Positions 6,910-14,595 of a DNA stretch of 26,971 nucleotides are shown here, piece after piece; the first letter of the stretch is position 1; the number at the start of each line of letters is the position of its first letter. The translations under genes were made by a program, and so were the position numbers. Source of the DNA: Acetobacteraceae bacterium (GTDB lineage Bacteria; Pseudomonadota; Alphaproteobacteria; Zavarziniales; Zavarziniaceae); NCBI GenBank assembly GCA_947379865.1, contig CANCOY010000052.1, forward strand, positions 1-26,971. Reading direction: 5' to 3'. The notes under the pieces are model-generated. The model was not told where the DNA came from. It made no database searches and saw nothing but the letters and a program-made list of their open reading frames with translations.

Positions 6910-7641
6910 ATGTGGCATGGCATCGACCTTGCCCTTGTCTGGCGCAGCCTGCCTGAACTGGGGCAGGGCCTTGTCGTCACCGTGGAACTCAGCCTGCTGA
7001 CCATGATCGCTGGCGTGCTGCTGTCTGTGCCGCTTGGCATGGCGCGGGCGTCGCGTTATCGACTGCTTGCGGGGCCCATCTGGGCCTACACTTATGTCTT
7101 CCGCGGCACGCCGATGCTGATCCAGCTTTTTCTGATCTATTACGGGCTCGCGCAGTTTGCTGATGTGCGCAGCTCGCTCCTGTGGCCCGTGCTGCGGGAA
7201 GGCTTCTGGTGTGCCGTTATCGCCTTCACGCTGAATACTGTTGCCTACACAACCGAGATTGTCGCCAGCGCGATCCGCAATGTGCCCCACGCTGATCTCG
7301 AGGCAGGGCGGGCACTAGGCATGTCGTCCTGGCTTTTGCAGCGGCGCATCGTGCTGCCCGTGGCGCTCAGAACCCTGTTTCCGGCGTACACAAATGAGGT
7401 CATCTTCATTCTGCAATCGACCTCGCTGGCCAGCCTGGTGACTGTGCTTGATCTCACCGGCATGGCGAGGATTGTCATTGCCCGGACATGGTCGCCCTAC
7501 GAACTGTTCGTGACCATTGGGATTGTCTATCTGCTGCTCACTTATGGCATGATCTGGTGCTTTGCCCGGGTTGAGCAGCGCCTCTACCGACATCTGAAGC
7601 GGGAAGAAGCCGGTACTCGGGTTGATCTGCGTCTCCGCTAG
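6910..7641 (+). CDS. polar amino acid ABC transporter permease, HisM-like
   Basis: This 243-aa integral membrane protein of the HisM type includes YTYVFRGTPMLIQLFLIYYG, FTLNTVAYTTEIVASAIRNV, and the EAA loop AGRALGMSSWLLQRRIVLP. PAYTNEVIFILQSTSLASLV is also close to the HisM pattern. The ATG has a GGAGGG ribosome site (6896-6901), much better than that of the preceding gene. It should pair with the HisQ-like subunit. The ATP-binding subunit that usually follows is absent: the next gene is an unrelated MAPEG-family protein with its own ribosome site. The transporter must therefore use an ATPase encoded elsewhere. Confidence 0.92.
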   Translation: MWHGIDLALVWRSLPELGQGLVVTVELSLLTMIAGVLLSVPLGMARASRYRLLAGPIWAYTYVFRGTPMLIQLFLIYYGLAQFADVRSSLLWPVLREGFWCAVIAFTLNTVAYTTEIVASAIRNVPHADLEAGRALGMSSWLLQRRIVLPVALRTLFPAYTNEVIFILQSTSLASLVTVLDLTGMARIVIARTWSPYELFVTIGIVYLLLTYGMIWCFARVEQRLYRHLKREEAGTRVDLRLR

Positions 7642-7709
7642 GGGCACCTCGGAAGGACGCGGGCAATCTGCTAGTGTTTTCGGACCGTTAACGATAATCA
7701 GGGGGGCAG

Positions 7710-8147
7710 ATGATGGACGCGGAAATCTTAAGGCCAATCCTTACGTTGGTTGGCTGGACCATTGTCATGTGGGTCTGGATGTACGCCACGCGCATCCCGG
7801 CGATGCTGCGGGACAAGAATATTGATATGGCCGGGATGGTCGGCACCACCGGGCGCACGCTGGACGATATCCTGCCGCCACAGGTTCAGTGGAAGGCCCA
7901 TAACTACAATCACCTGCACGAACAGCCGACGCTGTTTTATGCTGTTGCCTTGACGCTGGTCCTGCTGGGGGCTGGCAATGGCACCAATGCGCTGCTGGCG
8001 TGGGCCTATGTCGGCTTGCGGATACTGCACAGCCTTGTGCAGGTAACTTCCAACAAGGTTGCCGTTCGCTTCACGATCTTTCTTCTTGCTTCGCTTTGCC
8101 TGATTCCGCTGTGGGCCAACGCCTTCATGCTCGCATTCAGGCTTTGA
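7710..8147 (+). CDS. MAPEG-family integral membrane protein
   Basis: This 145-aa protein appears to have four hydrophobic segments: residues about 7-27, 72-92, 92-108 (shorter) and 120-142. The MAPEG-like central pattern is NYNHLHEQPTLFYAVALTL, followed by AWAYVGLRILHSLVQ. MAPEG proteins bind glutathione or eicosanoid-type substrates in membranes; bacterial members of this small type mostly lack an assigned reaction. The N-HxxxE-P element near the second helix is the typical family signature. A GGGGGG ribosome site stands just before the tandem ATGs at 7710 and 7713. It is a single gene between the permease operon and a small secreted protein. Confidence 0.88.
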   Translation: MMDAEILRPILTLVGWTIVMWVWMYATRIPAMLRDKNIDMAGMVGTTGRTLDDILPPQVQWKAHNYNHLHEQPTLFYAVALTLVLLGAGNGTNALLAWAYVGLRILHSLVQVTSNKVAVRFTIFLLASLCLIPLWANAFMLAFRL

Positions 8148-8242
8148 GCGGGGCCGGTTTTTGCGGGCTGGGTGTTTCTACCATTGCGTATTTTCTGAGC
8201 GGCCCGTAGTTTCCCCCTATCCCTTTCAGGACAAAACAGGGC

Positions 8243-8548
8243 ATGAACATGAAAATCTCGCGTTGGTTCGGCGTTCTGGCCGTTGCAGCTACGCTCTGGT
8301 CGGTCAATCCCACCCAGGGCTTTGCCTATACCACCAAGGGTGCAGGGGAGTGTTCGACCTGGGTCGGCGGTCTCGACGACCGCTTCTGGGTCCTCGGCTA
8401 CATCACTGGCCATAACAACGCCATGGACAAGGACGTTGGCAAGGATGTGAAGCCTGACGAGATCTACAAGTTTGTGACCAAATACTGCAAACAGAACCCG
8501 GCCGACGATCTCGACGACGCCATGTCTTCCTACGTGCGGACCCAGTAA
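8243..8548 (+). CDS. small secreted protein, HdeA/Rap1a-like layout
   Basis: This 101-aa protein has an N-terminal signal peptide (about 1-28, with an AVAATLW hydrophobic core). The mature part of about 73 residues contains two cysteines, C37 and C82, that could form a disulfide. Mature elements are STWVGG, WVLGYITGHN, an acidic/lysine stretch, and YCKQNPADDLDDAM. The G-Y-I-x-G followed by Y-C-x-x-N/H-P pattern is shared with small periplasmic proteins of the HdeA / Rap1a-Tai kind, which act as acid chaperones or effector immunity proteins. I rank this as a fold-level resemblance only. A second in-frame ATG lies at 8249. No effector gene is adjacent. Confidence 0.65.
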   Translation: MNMKISRWFGVLAVAATLWSVNPTQGFAYTTKGAGECSTWVGGLDDRFWVLGYITGHNNAMDKDVGKDVKPDEIYKFVTKYCKQNPADDLDDAMSSYVRTQ

Positions 8549-8557
8549 CTCCCAGGC

Positions 8558-8576
8558 GCTCCCCAAGGGGGCTTTT
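8558..8576 (+). terminator. weak Rho-independent terminator after small secreted protein
   Basis: GCTCCC (8558-8563) pairs with GGGGGC (8567-8572), including one G-T pair, followed by TTTT (8573-8576). It lies 10 nt after the stop codon. The stem is short, so the call is tentative. Confidence 0.5.
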
Positions 8577-8611
8577 CAGATTGCTGAGCTGCCAGGATCA
8601 CTGAGTTCCAG

Positions 8612-8664
8612 ATGCCCTGAGATGTCGAAGCCGGAGAATATCCGGCCATGACGCCTCAGGGCAT
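8612..8664 (+). promoter_or_regulatory. two-tier stem-loop upstream of argC (element A)
   Basis: Outer stem ATGCCCTGAG (8612-8621) with CTCAGGGCAT (8655-8664), 10 bp perfect. Inside it, GCCGGA (8630-8635) and TCCGGC (8641-8646) form a second stem with a 5-nt loop. No T-run follows. It has the same architecture as element B downstream. It could be part of the argC leader RNA, a small RNA or a dispersed palindromic element. Confidence 0.55.
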
Positions 8665-8696
8665 TTGCATGAACAGGGGCAAGCCGCCATATTCCA

Positions 8697-8745
8697 AACG
8701 CCCCGCCTGGCTGCCATGCCAACTGCATGGCCGTGACGGGGCGTT
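8697..8745 (+). promoter_or_regulatory. two-tier stem-loop upstream of argC (element B)
   Basis: Outer stem AACGCCCCG (8697-8705) with CGGGGCGTT (8737-8745), and inner stem GCCATGC (8713-8719) with GCATGGC (8725-8731) around a 5-nt loop. It ends 30 nt before the argC ATG, leaving the GAGGA ribosome site (8763-8767) outside the structure. Confidence 0.55.
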
Positions 8746-8775
8746 GCAGAATTTGGCCAGTCGAGGACCCGACCC

Positions 8776-9849
8776 ATGGCGCAGACACAGCAAGGGGATC
8801 GCACGCCCGTCGCGATTCTGGGTGCAAGCGGTTACACAGGCGCGGAATCCATCCGCCTGCTGGCCCGCCACCCCCGTGTGCGTCTGACGACTCTGACCGC
8901 CGACCGCAAGGCGGGTGGCACCCTCGGGCAGGTTTTCCCGCATCTGGCGGGGCTCGATCTGGCGCCACTCGTCAGTCTTGAGGGGATCGACTGGAAGGCA
9001 CTTGATGCTGCCGTCGTCTTCTGCGGCCTGCCCCATGGCACAACACAGCAGGTTGTGTCGGCGGCCCTTGCTGCCCGGCCCGACCTGGTGATCGTCGATC
9101 TGTCGGCTGATTTTCGGCTGACAGATCTCGAATCTTATCGCGAATGGTATGGCGAAGCGCACCACGCGCCCCACCTGCAGACAGAGGCTGTCTATGGCCT
9201 GACAGAGCAGGCGCGGGAGGCTGTGGCGGGTGCCCGCCTTATTGCCAATCCCGGCTGCTATCCGACAACGGCACAGTTGCCACTGATGCCCCTGATTGCC
9301 GCTGGCCTTATTGACCCCGATGAGATTGTGATCGACGCCAAATCAGGTGTGTCTGGCGCCGGCCGTGCGGCCAAGGAACAGAATCTCTACACCGAGGTGT
9401 CGGAAGCGATCCATGCCTATGGCGTTGGACGGCACCGCCACATGCCCGAGATCGAGCAGGGCCTGTCACAGGCTGCCGGCCGCCCGGTTCTGGTCAGTTT
9501 CACGCCCCATCTGGTGCCCATGAACCGGGGCATTCTCTCGACCATCTATGTGAAGATGGCGCCGGGTACCGGGGTGGATGATCTGCGCAGCCATCTCGCT
9601 ACACGCTATGCGGGCGAGCCCTTTGTGCGCGTGCTGCCGGCGGGCGCGGAGCCCGGCACCCGCCATGTTCGTGGCTCCAACCATTGCCTGATTTCGGTGG
9701 CGCCCGACCGCAGGCCGGGTCGCGCCATCGTGCTCTGCGTCATCGACAATCTGGTCAAGGGCGCAGCAGGGCAGGCGGTTCAGAACATGAATGTCCGCAT
9801 GGGCTGGCAAGAGACCCTTGGGCTTGAGCAGGAAGCCCTGTTTCCCTGA
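8776..9849 (+). CDS. argC: N-acetyl-gamma-glutamyl-phosphate reductase
   Basis: This 357-aa protein is of the normal length for type 1 ArgC, the third enzyme of arginine biosynthesis. It reduces N-acetyl-glutamyl 5-phosphate to the semialdehyde with NADPH in the cytoplasm. The Rossmann dinucleotide motif is GASGYTG (16-22), VFCGLPHGTTQ (81-91) is conserved, and the catalytic cysteine is C161 in ANPGCYPT. GVSGAGR, HRHMPEIEQ and the C-terminal VKGAAGQAVQNMNVRMG are all typical. A GAGGA ribosome site stands 8 nt before the ATG. The gene stands alone here, ending 4 nt from the convergent isomerase gene, so arginine genes are not clustered. Two structured elements in the leader suggest possible RNA-level control. 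Confidence 0.97.
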   Translation: MAQTQQGDRTPVAILGASGYTGAESIRLLARHPRVRLTTLTADRKAGGTLGQVFPHLAGLDLAPLVSLEGIDWKALDAAVVFCGLPHGTTQQVVSAALAARPDLVIVDLSADFRLTDLESYREWYGEAHHAPHLQTEAVYGLTEQAREAVAGARLIANPGCYPTTAQLPLMPLIAAGLIDPDEIVIDAKSGVSGAGRAAKEQNLYTEVSEAIHAYGVGRHRHMPEIEQGLSQAAGRPVLVSFTPHLVPMNRGILSTIYVKMAPGTGVDDLRSHLATRYAGEPFVRVLPAGAEPGTRHVRGSNHCLISVAPDRRPGRAIVLCVIDNLVKGAAGQAVQNMNVRMGWQETLGLEQEALFP

Positions 9850-9853
9850 GCCC

Positions 9854-10459
9854 TCAGGTGCGGGTGGCCCAGGCAAGCGCGTTCTCCAGGCGGTCGTTGC
9901 CCCAGAACAGCTCATCGCCCACGGTGAATGCAGGCGCCCCATAGACACCTGCCGCAATCGCGGCCTCGGTATTCGTGCGCAGACGGTCCTTGATGGGTTG
10001 CGTCTGCGCGCGCGCCAGGATCGCCCCTGCCTCAAGGCCAAGGTCGCCCAACAGGCGGGCGAGCGTCTCGGCCGCTGAAATGTCTGCTCCCTCGGCAAAA
10101 TTGGCCGTATAGACAGCCTTGCTGAAGTCGGCGATCCAGCCATCCTCGGCCCCCACCAGGGCAAGGCGTGCGGCCATGATCCCGTTCTGTGGGAAAATGG
10201 TGGGGTGGACGAGCTTCAGCCCCTCATCGGCGCAGAGGCGCTCCATGTCGCGCCACATGTTGCGTCCCTTGGCGGGATAGATGTTGAAGGGTGAGGTCGT
10301 CCATCCCTGGGCACCAAAGATCGGCCCCAGCAGGAAGGGCCGCCACGCGACATCAACCCCGGCCGCCGCCGCCAGGCGCTCCACCCGGTGGGCGGCCAGA
10401 TATGAATAGGTCGAGGCGAACTCGTACCAGAACACCATCAGGGGCTTGGCTGGCGGCAT
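9854..10459 (-). CDS. DsbA-family / kappa-GST-like 2-hydroxychromene-2-carboxylate isomerase homologue
   Basis: This 201-aa thioredoxin-fold protein has the N-terminal FWYEFASTYSYLAAHR motif (10-25), with a Ser at the position where DsbA enzymes have Cys. It also has WRPFLLGPIF, a helical insert, and the C-terminal GVYGAPAFTVGDELFWGNDR with the cis-Pro (GAP) and the family's FWGNDRL. This is the HCCA isomerase/kappa class GST layout, normally glutathione-dependent isomerisation in naphthalene-type degradation or an unassigned detoxification. The ATG at 10459 shares its A with the TGA of the PHA synthase gene (TGATG), so it is translationally coupled. I reject the longer in-frame start at 10624 because it lies inside phaC. 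No aromatic catabolism genes are nearby, so the true substrate is unknown. Confidence 0.82.
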   Translation of the reverse strand: MPPAKPLMVFWYEFASTYSYLAAHRVERLAAAAGVDVAWRPFLLGPIFGAQGWTTSPFNIYPAKGRNMWRDMERLCADEGLKLVHPTIFPQNGIMAARLALVGAEDGWIADFSKAVYTANFAEGADISAAETLARLLGDLGLEAGAILARAQTQPIKDRLRTNTEAAIAAGVYGAPAFTVGDELFWGNDRLENALAWATRT

Positions 10460-12294
10460 CAGACGGCCCTTACCTTGACATAGGAACCTGGCGCATCCTC
10501 GATCGGTGTCAGCTTGCCGTCGCCGGGTACCCGTGCTGGCACCATTGGGCCGGCTTTCTTGGACAGCCACTTGTGCCAGTCGGTCCACCACGAACCCGGA
10601 TGTTCGGTGGCACCGGCAACCCATTCCTCGACGGTGCTGACCTTCTTGTCGTTCGTCCAGTGCTGATACTTCTTGGCACTCGGGTGGTTCACCACGCCGG
10701 CGACATGGCCCGAGCCCGCCATGATGAAACGCACGGGGCCGGAGTAGAGCTGTGTGGCCTTGAACACCGAGCGATAGGGCGCGATGTGGTCATCCTTGGC
10801 TGACTGGAGATAGATCGGAATTTTGACCTTGCGCAGGTCGATGGGCTCGCCACCCAGAGTGGCGCCACCCGGAATGGCCAATTGGTTCTTCTGATAGCAT
10901 TCGCGCAGATAGAACATGTGCATGGCAATGGGCATGCGCGTCGCGTCCGAGTTCCAGTAGAGGAGATCGAACGGGAAGGGGTCCTTGCCGAGCAGGTAGT
11001 TGTTGACGACGAAGCTCCAGATCAGGTCGTTGGCCCGCAGCATGTTGAAGGTCGTCACCATCTGGCCGGCCTCCAGATAGCCCCGTTTGGCCATGGAGTT
11101 TTCGATGGTCTCCAACTGTTCTTCATCGATGAAGATGGAGAGCTCACCCGCCTCGGAGAAATCGACCTGGGCGGCAAAGAAGGTGCAGGAGGTGATGCGG
11201 TCGTCTTTCTTGGCCGCCATATAGGCCAGAGTGGCCCCCATCAGGGTGCCGCCAATGCAATAGCCAATGGCGTTGATCTCATGCTCACCGGTGGCCGCCT
11301 CGATGGCATCGAGCGCCGCCAGCGGTCCAAGGAACATGTAATCCTCAAAGCCACGCTGGGCCAGATGTGCGTCCGGGTTAACCCACGAGACAACAAACAC
11401 CGTATAGCCCTGCTCGGTCGCCCATTTGATAAACGAGTTTTCCTGACGCAGGTCGAGAATGTAGAACTTGTTGATCCAGGGCGGGACGATCAGCAGGGGG
11501 CGCTTGAACACCTTCTCGGTGCGCGCGTCATACTGGATGAGCTGGATCAACTCGTTCTGGAAGATGACCTTGCCCGGCGACACGGCAATATTCTCGCCGA
11601 TGACGAACGCCTTCTCGTCGGTCATGCGGATGGCAATCTGCCCCTTGCCGCGCTCAAGGTCTTCAAGCAGATGATCGAGACCACGGACGAGGTTCTCGCC
11701 GTTGGACTCCATCGTGGCCCGCAGGACCTCCGGATTGGTCAGGACAAAATTCGACGGCGCCATCATGTCGACGAACTGACGGGTGTAAAAATCAACTTTC
11801 TTTGCCGTCTTTGTATCAAGCCCGTCGACCTTGCGGACCGTGTCCTGAATCCAGCGGGCGGTCAGCAGATAGGACTGCTTGATGAAATCAAAGACCTGAT
11901 TCTCGTCCCAGTCGGAATGGTTGAAGCGCTTGTCGCCGCGCACAGGGCTGATCACCGGCTCGGTCGACTGGCCGATCATCCGCAGTGCGGTATTCTGAAG
12001 CAGGTTCATATACTCCTGCCACAGCCGCAGATTGGCTTCCACCAGCTTGGCCGGCTGGGTCATCATCTGGCGGGTCATTTCCAGAAATGCAGCGCCGACG
12101 TTGAACGGATCGGTCGGGCCAGCAGCGGCGCCGCCTTCGGTCGCCTGGCGCTTCAGGAAATCGGTGACCAGCTTGTTGCTGCGCTCGGCAATCTTGACCA
12201 GATTGCGCGACAGTTCAGCCGGGTCGGGCGCGGCCATTTCCGGAGATTCGCCTGCGCCCTTGCTCGGCGTACCGTTGGCTGGTTGCTTGGCCAT
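10459..12294 (-). CDS. phaC: class I poly(3-hydroxyalkanoate) synthase
   Basis: This 611-aa enzyme polymerises 3-hydroxyacyl-CoA into PHA storage granules. The N-terminal PHA-synthase domain covers about 65-245. The alpha/beta hydrolase core has the modified lipase box GYCIGG with catalytic C346; the general-base pair is D502 (AKDDHIAP) and H530 (GSGHVAGVVNHP). The D-to-H spacing is that of the Cupriavidus-type class I enzymes. PPWINKFYILDLR and SWVNPD are also typical. Length and a single polypeptide identify class I rather than III/IV. An AAGGAA ribosome site lies 8 nt before the ATG. The downstream isomerase overlaps its stop. No phaA, phaB, phasin or phaR is seen in this window. Confidence 0.96.
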   Translation of the reverse strand: MAKQPANGTPSKGAGESPEMAAPDPAELSRNLVKIAERSNKLVTDFLKRQATEGGAAAGPTDPFNVGAAFLEMTRQMMTQPAKLVEANLRLWQEYMNLLQNTALRMIGQSTEPVISPVRGDKRFNHSDWDENQVFDFIKQSYLLTARWIQDTVRKVDGLDTKTAKKVDFYTRQFVDMMAPSNFVLTNPEVLRATMESNGENLVRGLDHLLEDLERGKGQIAIRMTDEKAFVIGENIAVSPGKVIFQNELIQLIQYDARTEKVFKRPLLIVPPWINKFYILDLRQENSFIKWATEQGYTVFVVSWVNPDAHLAQRGFEDYMFLGPLAALDAIEAATGEHEINAIGYCIGGTLMGATLAYMAAKKDDRITSCTFFAAQVDFSEAGELSIFIDEEQLETIENSMAKRGYLEAGQMVTTFNMLRANDLIWSFVVNNYLLGKDPFPFDLLYWNSDATRMPIAMHMFYLRECYQKNQLAIPGGATLGGEPIDLRKVKIPIYLQSAKDDHIAPYRSVFKATQLYSGPVRFIMAGSGHVAGVVNHPSAKKYQHWTNDKKVSTVEEWVAGATEHPGSWWTDWHKWLSKKAGPMVPARVPGDGKLTPIEDAPGSYVKVRAV

Positions 12295-12616
12295 GGCCCA
12301 TTCCTTTATTGTCGTGGCGGTTTCGCCGGCTTCGATTGCCTACGTTCTGCCGCGTCCCTCGCACCCGCTCTCCGAAACACGATACTTTCGCTCAGCGGCC
12401 GAGATTGGGATTTATAGATTGTCCTGCGCGGGTGTTAAAGACGGTGTCTGCGCTTATGGGCCAAGAGAGTATGAGACGCTTGCACAATTTCGGGTCTGAT
12501 TGCATCGCGTCGTCGCGTTTCGTGCGCCGGTGCTCCATGCCCGTTCCCGCCGGTTCGGCCGGCCGGCTGGTTCATTGGACCTGGCCGGGGCCCAAGCTGT
12601 CCCAAGGAGGACGGAA
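12295..12616. other. divergent promoter region between phaC and lipoprotein gene
   Basis: About 320 bases separate the two divergent starts. It must hold both promoters, but I can find no pair of -35/-10 hexamers good enough to place. A TATAGAT stretch near 12412 could be a -10 element for the plus strand. The strong AAGGAGG ribosome site (12604-12610) of the lipoprotein gene closes the region. Small frames through it lack ribosome sites. Confidence 0.4.
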
Positions 12617-13255
12617 ATGACTGTTATGTCGCTGAGGCGGAATCGGGCACGTCGGCAGGGTGTTACCCTGGCCATGACTGGACTGGCGCTGGTTCTGGCC
12701 GGGTGTTCCGCCACCCCTGAATGGGCAAGGCCAACCACGTGGTATAATGACGCAATGTCTGGCCTGGGTGGCAAGCCAACCACTGACGAGGGCGCCGATC
12801 CCTCGGCCGCTGCCGAGGCGCCGCTGCCGGATGATGGGCTGGGAACTGCAGCGCCCCCCGCTGATACGTCCATGCCTGCCCCGGTTGAACCGGAGCCGGG
12901 CTTCCCCAATCTCGCGACTGTCCCGGATCGGCCGCTGGCCCCCGTTACGTCCGAAGAGCGTGCCGACGTGACTGAAGCCCTTGCGGCGGACCGCAACAAT
13001 GCCAATTACACCGATGAGCAGTTGAGAGGCGGCTTGGAGGCTGCTGCTGCTCCGCCCAGGCCTACCCAGCCGGTGGCGCCCCCCGTGTCGGCGCCAACAG
13101 CGGCGCCTGCCGCAGTGAAGCCTGCCACCCCCGGCATGGTGAAGAAGCCCGCGGCTGCCGCGGCCCCTGCTGCACGGCCGCCCGCTGTGCCAAACAGCTT
13201 TTCCGCCCTGTTCGCGGCATCGGGCGCCAAGCGTCTTCCCGGTTCTGCCCCCTGA
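12617..13255 (+). CDS. Pro/Ala-rich outer-membrane-type lipoprotein with FPNLATVP motif
   Basis: This 212-aa protein has a lipoprotein signal peptide ending in the lipobox LAGC (C30). Then come PEWARPTTWY and an acidic Pro/Ala-rich linker, followed by the segment FPNLATVPDRP and SEERADVTEALAADRNNANY (about 95-140), and finally a long Ala/Pro/Lys-rich tail. The F/Y-P-N-L-x-x-V-P-x-R-P plus 'ADRxNAxYT' combination recurs, as I recall it, in envelope lipoproteins and OmpA-like proteins of Rhodospirillales, often with a C-terminal peptidoglycan-binding domain, which is missing here. The start at 12617 is fixed by AAGGAGG 6 nt upstream. Asp is not at +2 of the mature protein (Ser is), favouring outer-membrane sorting. 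Function unknown. Confidence 0.75.
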   Translation: MTVMSLRRNRARRQGVTLAMTGLALVLAGCSATPEWARPTTWYNDAMSGLGGKPTTDEGADPSAAAEAPLPDDGLGTAAPPADTSMPAPVEPEPGFPNLATVPDRPLAPVTSEERADVTEALAADRNNANYTDEQLRGGLEAAAAPPRPTQPVAPPVSAPTAAPAAVKPATPGMVKKPAAAAAPAARPPAVPNSFSALFAASGAKRLPGSAP

Positions 13256-13292
13256 TACGCACAGCGCGTCATCGCACCGATTAGTGACATGG

Positions 13293-13322
13293 CCTGGGCC
13301 GGCCGCCTTGTTTTGGCCCAGG
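13293..13322 (+). other. stem-loop downstream of lipoprotein gene
   Basis: CCTGGGCC (13293-13300) pairs with GGCCCAGG (13315-13322) across a 14-nt loop whose 3' end contains TTTT. There is no T-run after the stem on the plus strand. It may end the lipoprotein transcript or act as an mRNA end stabiliser. Confidence 0.4.
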
Positions 13323-13345
13323 TCAGTTACCAATGTGATTTAACC

Positions 13346-13361
13346 GGCCGCCTTTGCGGCC
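13346..13361 (+). other. short hairpin just before aminotransferase start
   Basis: GGCCGC (13346-13351) and GCGGCC (13356-13361) form a 6-bp stem with a CTTT loop, ending 16 nt before the ATG at 13378. It occupies the place where a ribosome site would normally be searched, and no good Shine-Dalgarno sequence is seen between it and the start. Confidence 0.4.
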
Positions 13362-13377
13362 AAGATGGTCCGGACTG

Positions 13378-14595
13378 ATGGAAGCCGATTTTCACCGCAT
13401 CAAACGCCTGCCCCCTTATGTTTTCGATGCGGTCAATCGCGCCAAGGCCAAGGCCCGCGCGGCCGGTGAAGACATCATCGACTTTGGCATGGGCAATCCC
13501 GATATGCCGACGCCACAGCACATCGTCGACAAGATGATCGAGGCCGTGGCTGATCCCCGCACCCATCGCTATTCCACCTCGCGCGGCATTCCTGGCCTGC
13601 GCAAGGCCATGGCGGCCTATTACGAGCGGCGATTTGGCGTCGAACTTGACCCCGAGCGCGAGATCATCGCCACATTGGGTTCCAAGGAAGGCCTGGCAAA
13701 TCTGGCCCAGGCCATCACCGCGCCGGGCGATACGATTCTGGTGCCGAACCCCAGCTATCCGATCCATCCCTATGGCTTCATCATTGCCGGGGCATCGATC
13801 CGCCATCTGCCCACGGGCCCATCCCACGATTTCATGACCATGCTTGAGCGGGCAACGCGCCATTCGGTGCCGGCCCCCACGGCCCTGGTTCTGAACTATC
13901 CGTCAAATCCGACGGCTGAGGTGGTTGATCTGGATTTCTACGGGACGGTGGTCGATTTCTGCCGGTCGCGGAACATCTGGATCCTCTCGGATATGGCCTA
14001 TGGGGAGATCTATTTCGATGGCAATCCGCCGCCGTCGATCCTGCAGATCCCCGGCGCACGCGAGATCGCCGTCGAATTCACGTCCATGTCCAAGACCTAT
14101 GCCATGCCAGGCTGGCGGGTAGGCTTTGCCGCTGGCAATGCGCGTCTTGTGCAGGCCCTGGCACGCATCAAGTCCTATCTTGATTATGGGGCGTTTACGC
14201 CGATTCAGGTTGCGGCCACGGCCGCCCTCAACGGTCCGCAGGACTGCGTGGAGGAGATGCGGACAATCTATGGCCACCGCCGTGATGTGCTGGTGAAGAG
14301 CATGGCCGATGCGGGCTGGACGATCCCCAGCCCGGCCGCGACCATGTTTGCCTGGGTGCCCATTCCGCCGGCCTTTGCCCATCTGGGCAGCCTGGAGTTT
14401 TCCCAGCTGCTGCTGGCAGAGGCCAAGGTTGCCGTGGCACCAGGGGTGGGCTTTGGTGAATATGGCGACACCCATGTCCGCATCGCCCTGGTGGAGAATG
14501 AACACCGCATTCGCCAGGCAGCGCGCAATGTGCGCCGCTTCCTGTCCAAGGCCGATCCCGATGCCGGCGCAGCAGCCCTGAGGATGAAAGCGTGA
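13378..14595 (+). CDS. alaC: class I/II PLP aminotransferase, AlaC / LL-DAP aminotransferase-like
   Basis: This 405-aa fold-type I aminotransferase begins MEADFHRIKRLPPYVFDAVN, the usual opening of alphaproteobacterial AlaC-type enzymes. GMGNPDMPTP (38-47) and HRYSTSRGIPGLR bind substrate, VLNYPSNPTAE (171-181) supplies the cofactor Asn, and SDMAYGEIYFDG follows. The PLP lysine is K239 in TSMSKTYAMPGWRVGF. Database entries often name this group LL-diaminopimelate aminotransferase; in proteobacteria that use the DapD/DapE route it more likely makes alanine from pyruvate and glutamate. I cannot decide from sequence. The ATG at 13378 is preferred over an in-frame TTG at 13354. It overlaps hom by one base, so the two are co-translated. 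Confidence 0.9.
   Translation: MEADFHRIKRLPPYVFDAVNRAKAKARAAGEDIIDFGMGNPDMPTPQHIVDKMIEAVADPRTHRYSTSRGIPGLRKAMAAYYERRFGVELDPEREIIATLGSKEGLANLAQAITAPGDTILVPNPSYPIHPYGFIIAGASIRHLPTGPSHDFMTMLERATRHSVPAPTALVLNYPSNPTAEVVDLDFYGTVVDFCRSRNIWILSDMAYGEIYFDGNPPPSILQIPGAREIAVEFTSMSKTYAMPGWRVGFAAGNARLVQALARIKSYLDYGAFTPIQVAATAALNGPQDCVEEMRTIYGHRRDVLVKSMADAGWTIPSPAATMFAWVPIPPAFAHLGSLEFSQLLLAEAKVAVAPGVGFGEYGDTHVRIALVENEHRIRQAARNVRRFLSKADPDAGAAALRMKA

Noticed and set aside
3214..7697. Shared GTTAACGATA before the second PDZ gene (about 3215) and before the MAPEG gene (about 7688)
   Set aside because: Only ten bases match, with no extended similarity or common spacing to a promoter, so it is probably chance.
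10882..12417. A 511-codon plus-strand frame opposite phaC
   Set aside because: Shadow of the PHA synthase, whose catalytic triad and family motifs are intact on the minus strand.
13354..13377. TTG start extending the aminotransferase by 8 residues
   Set aside because: It lies inside a hairpin loop, has no ribosome site, and the family normally begins near the ATG at 13378.
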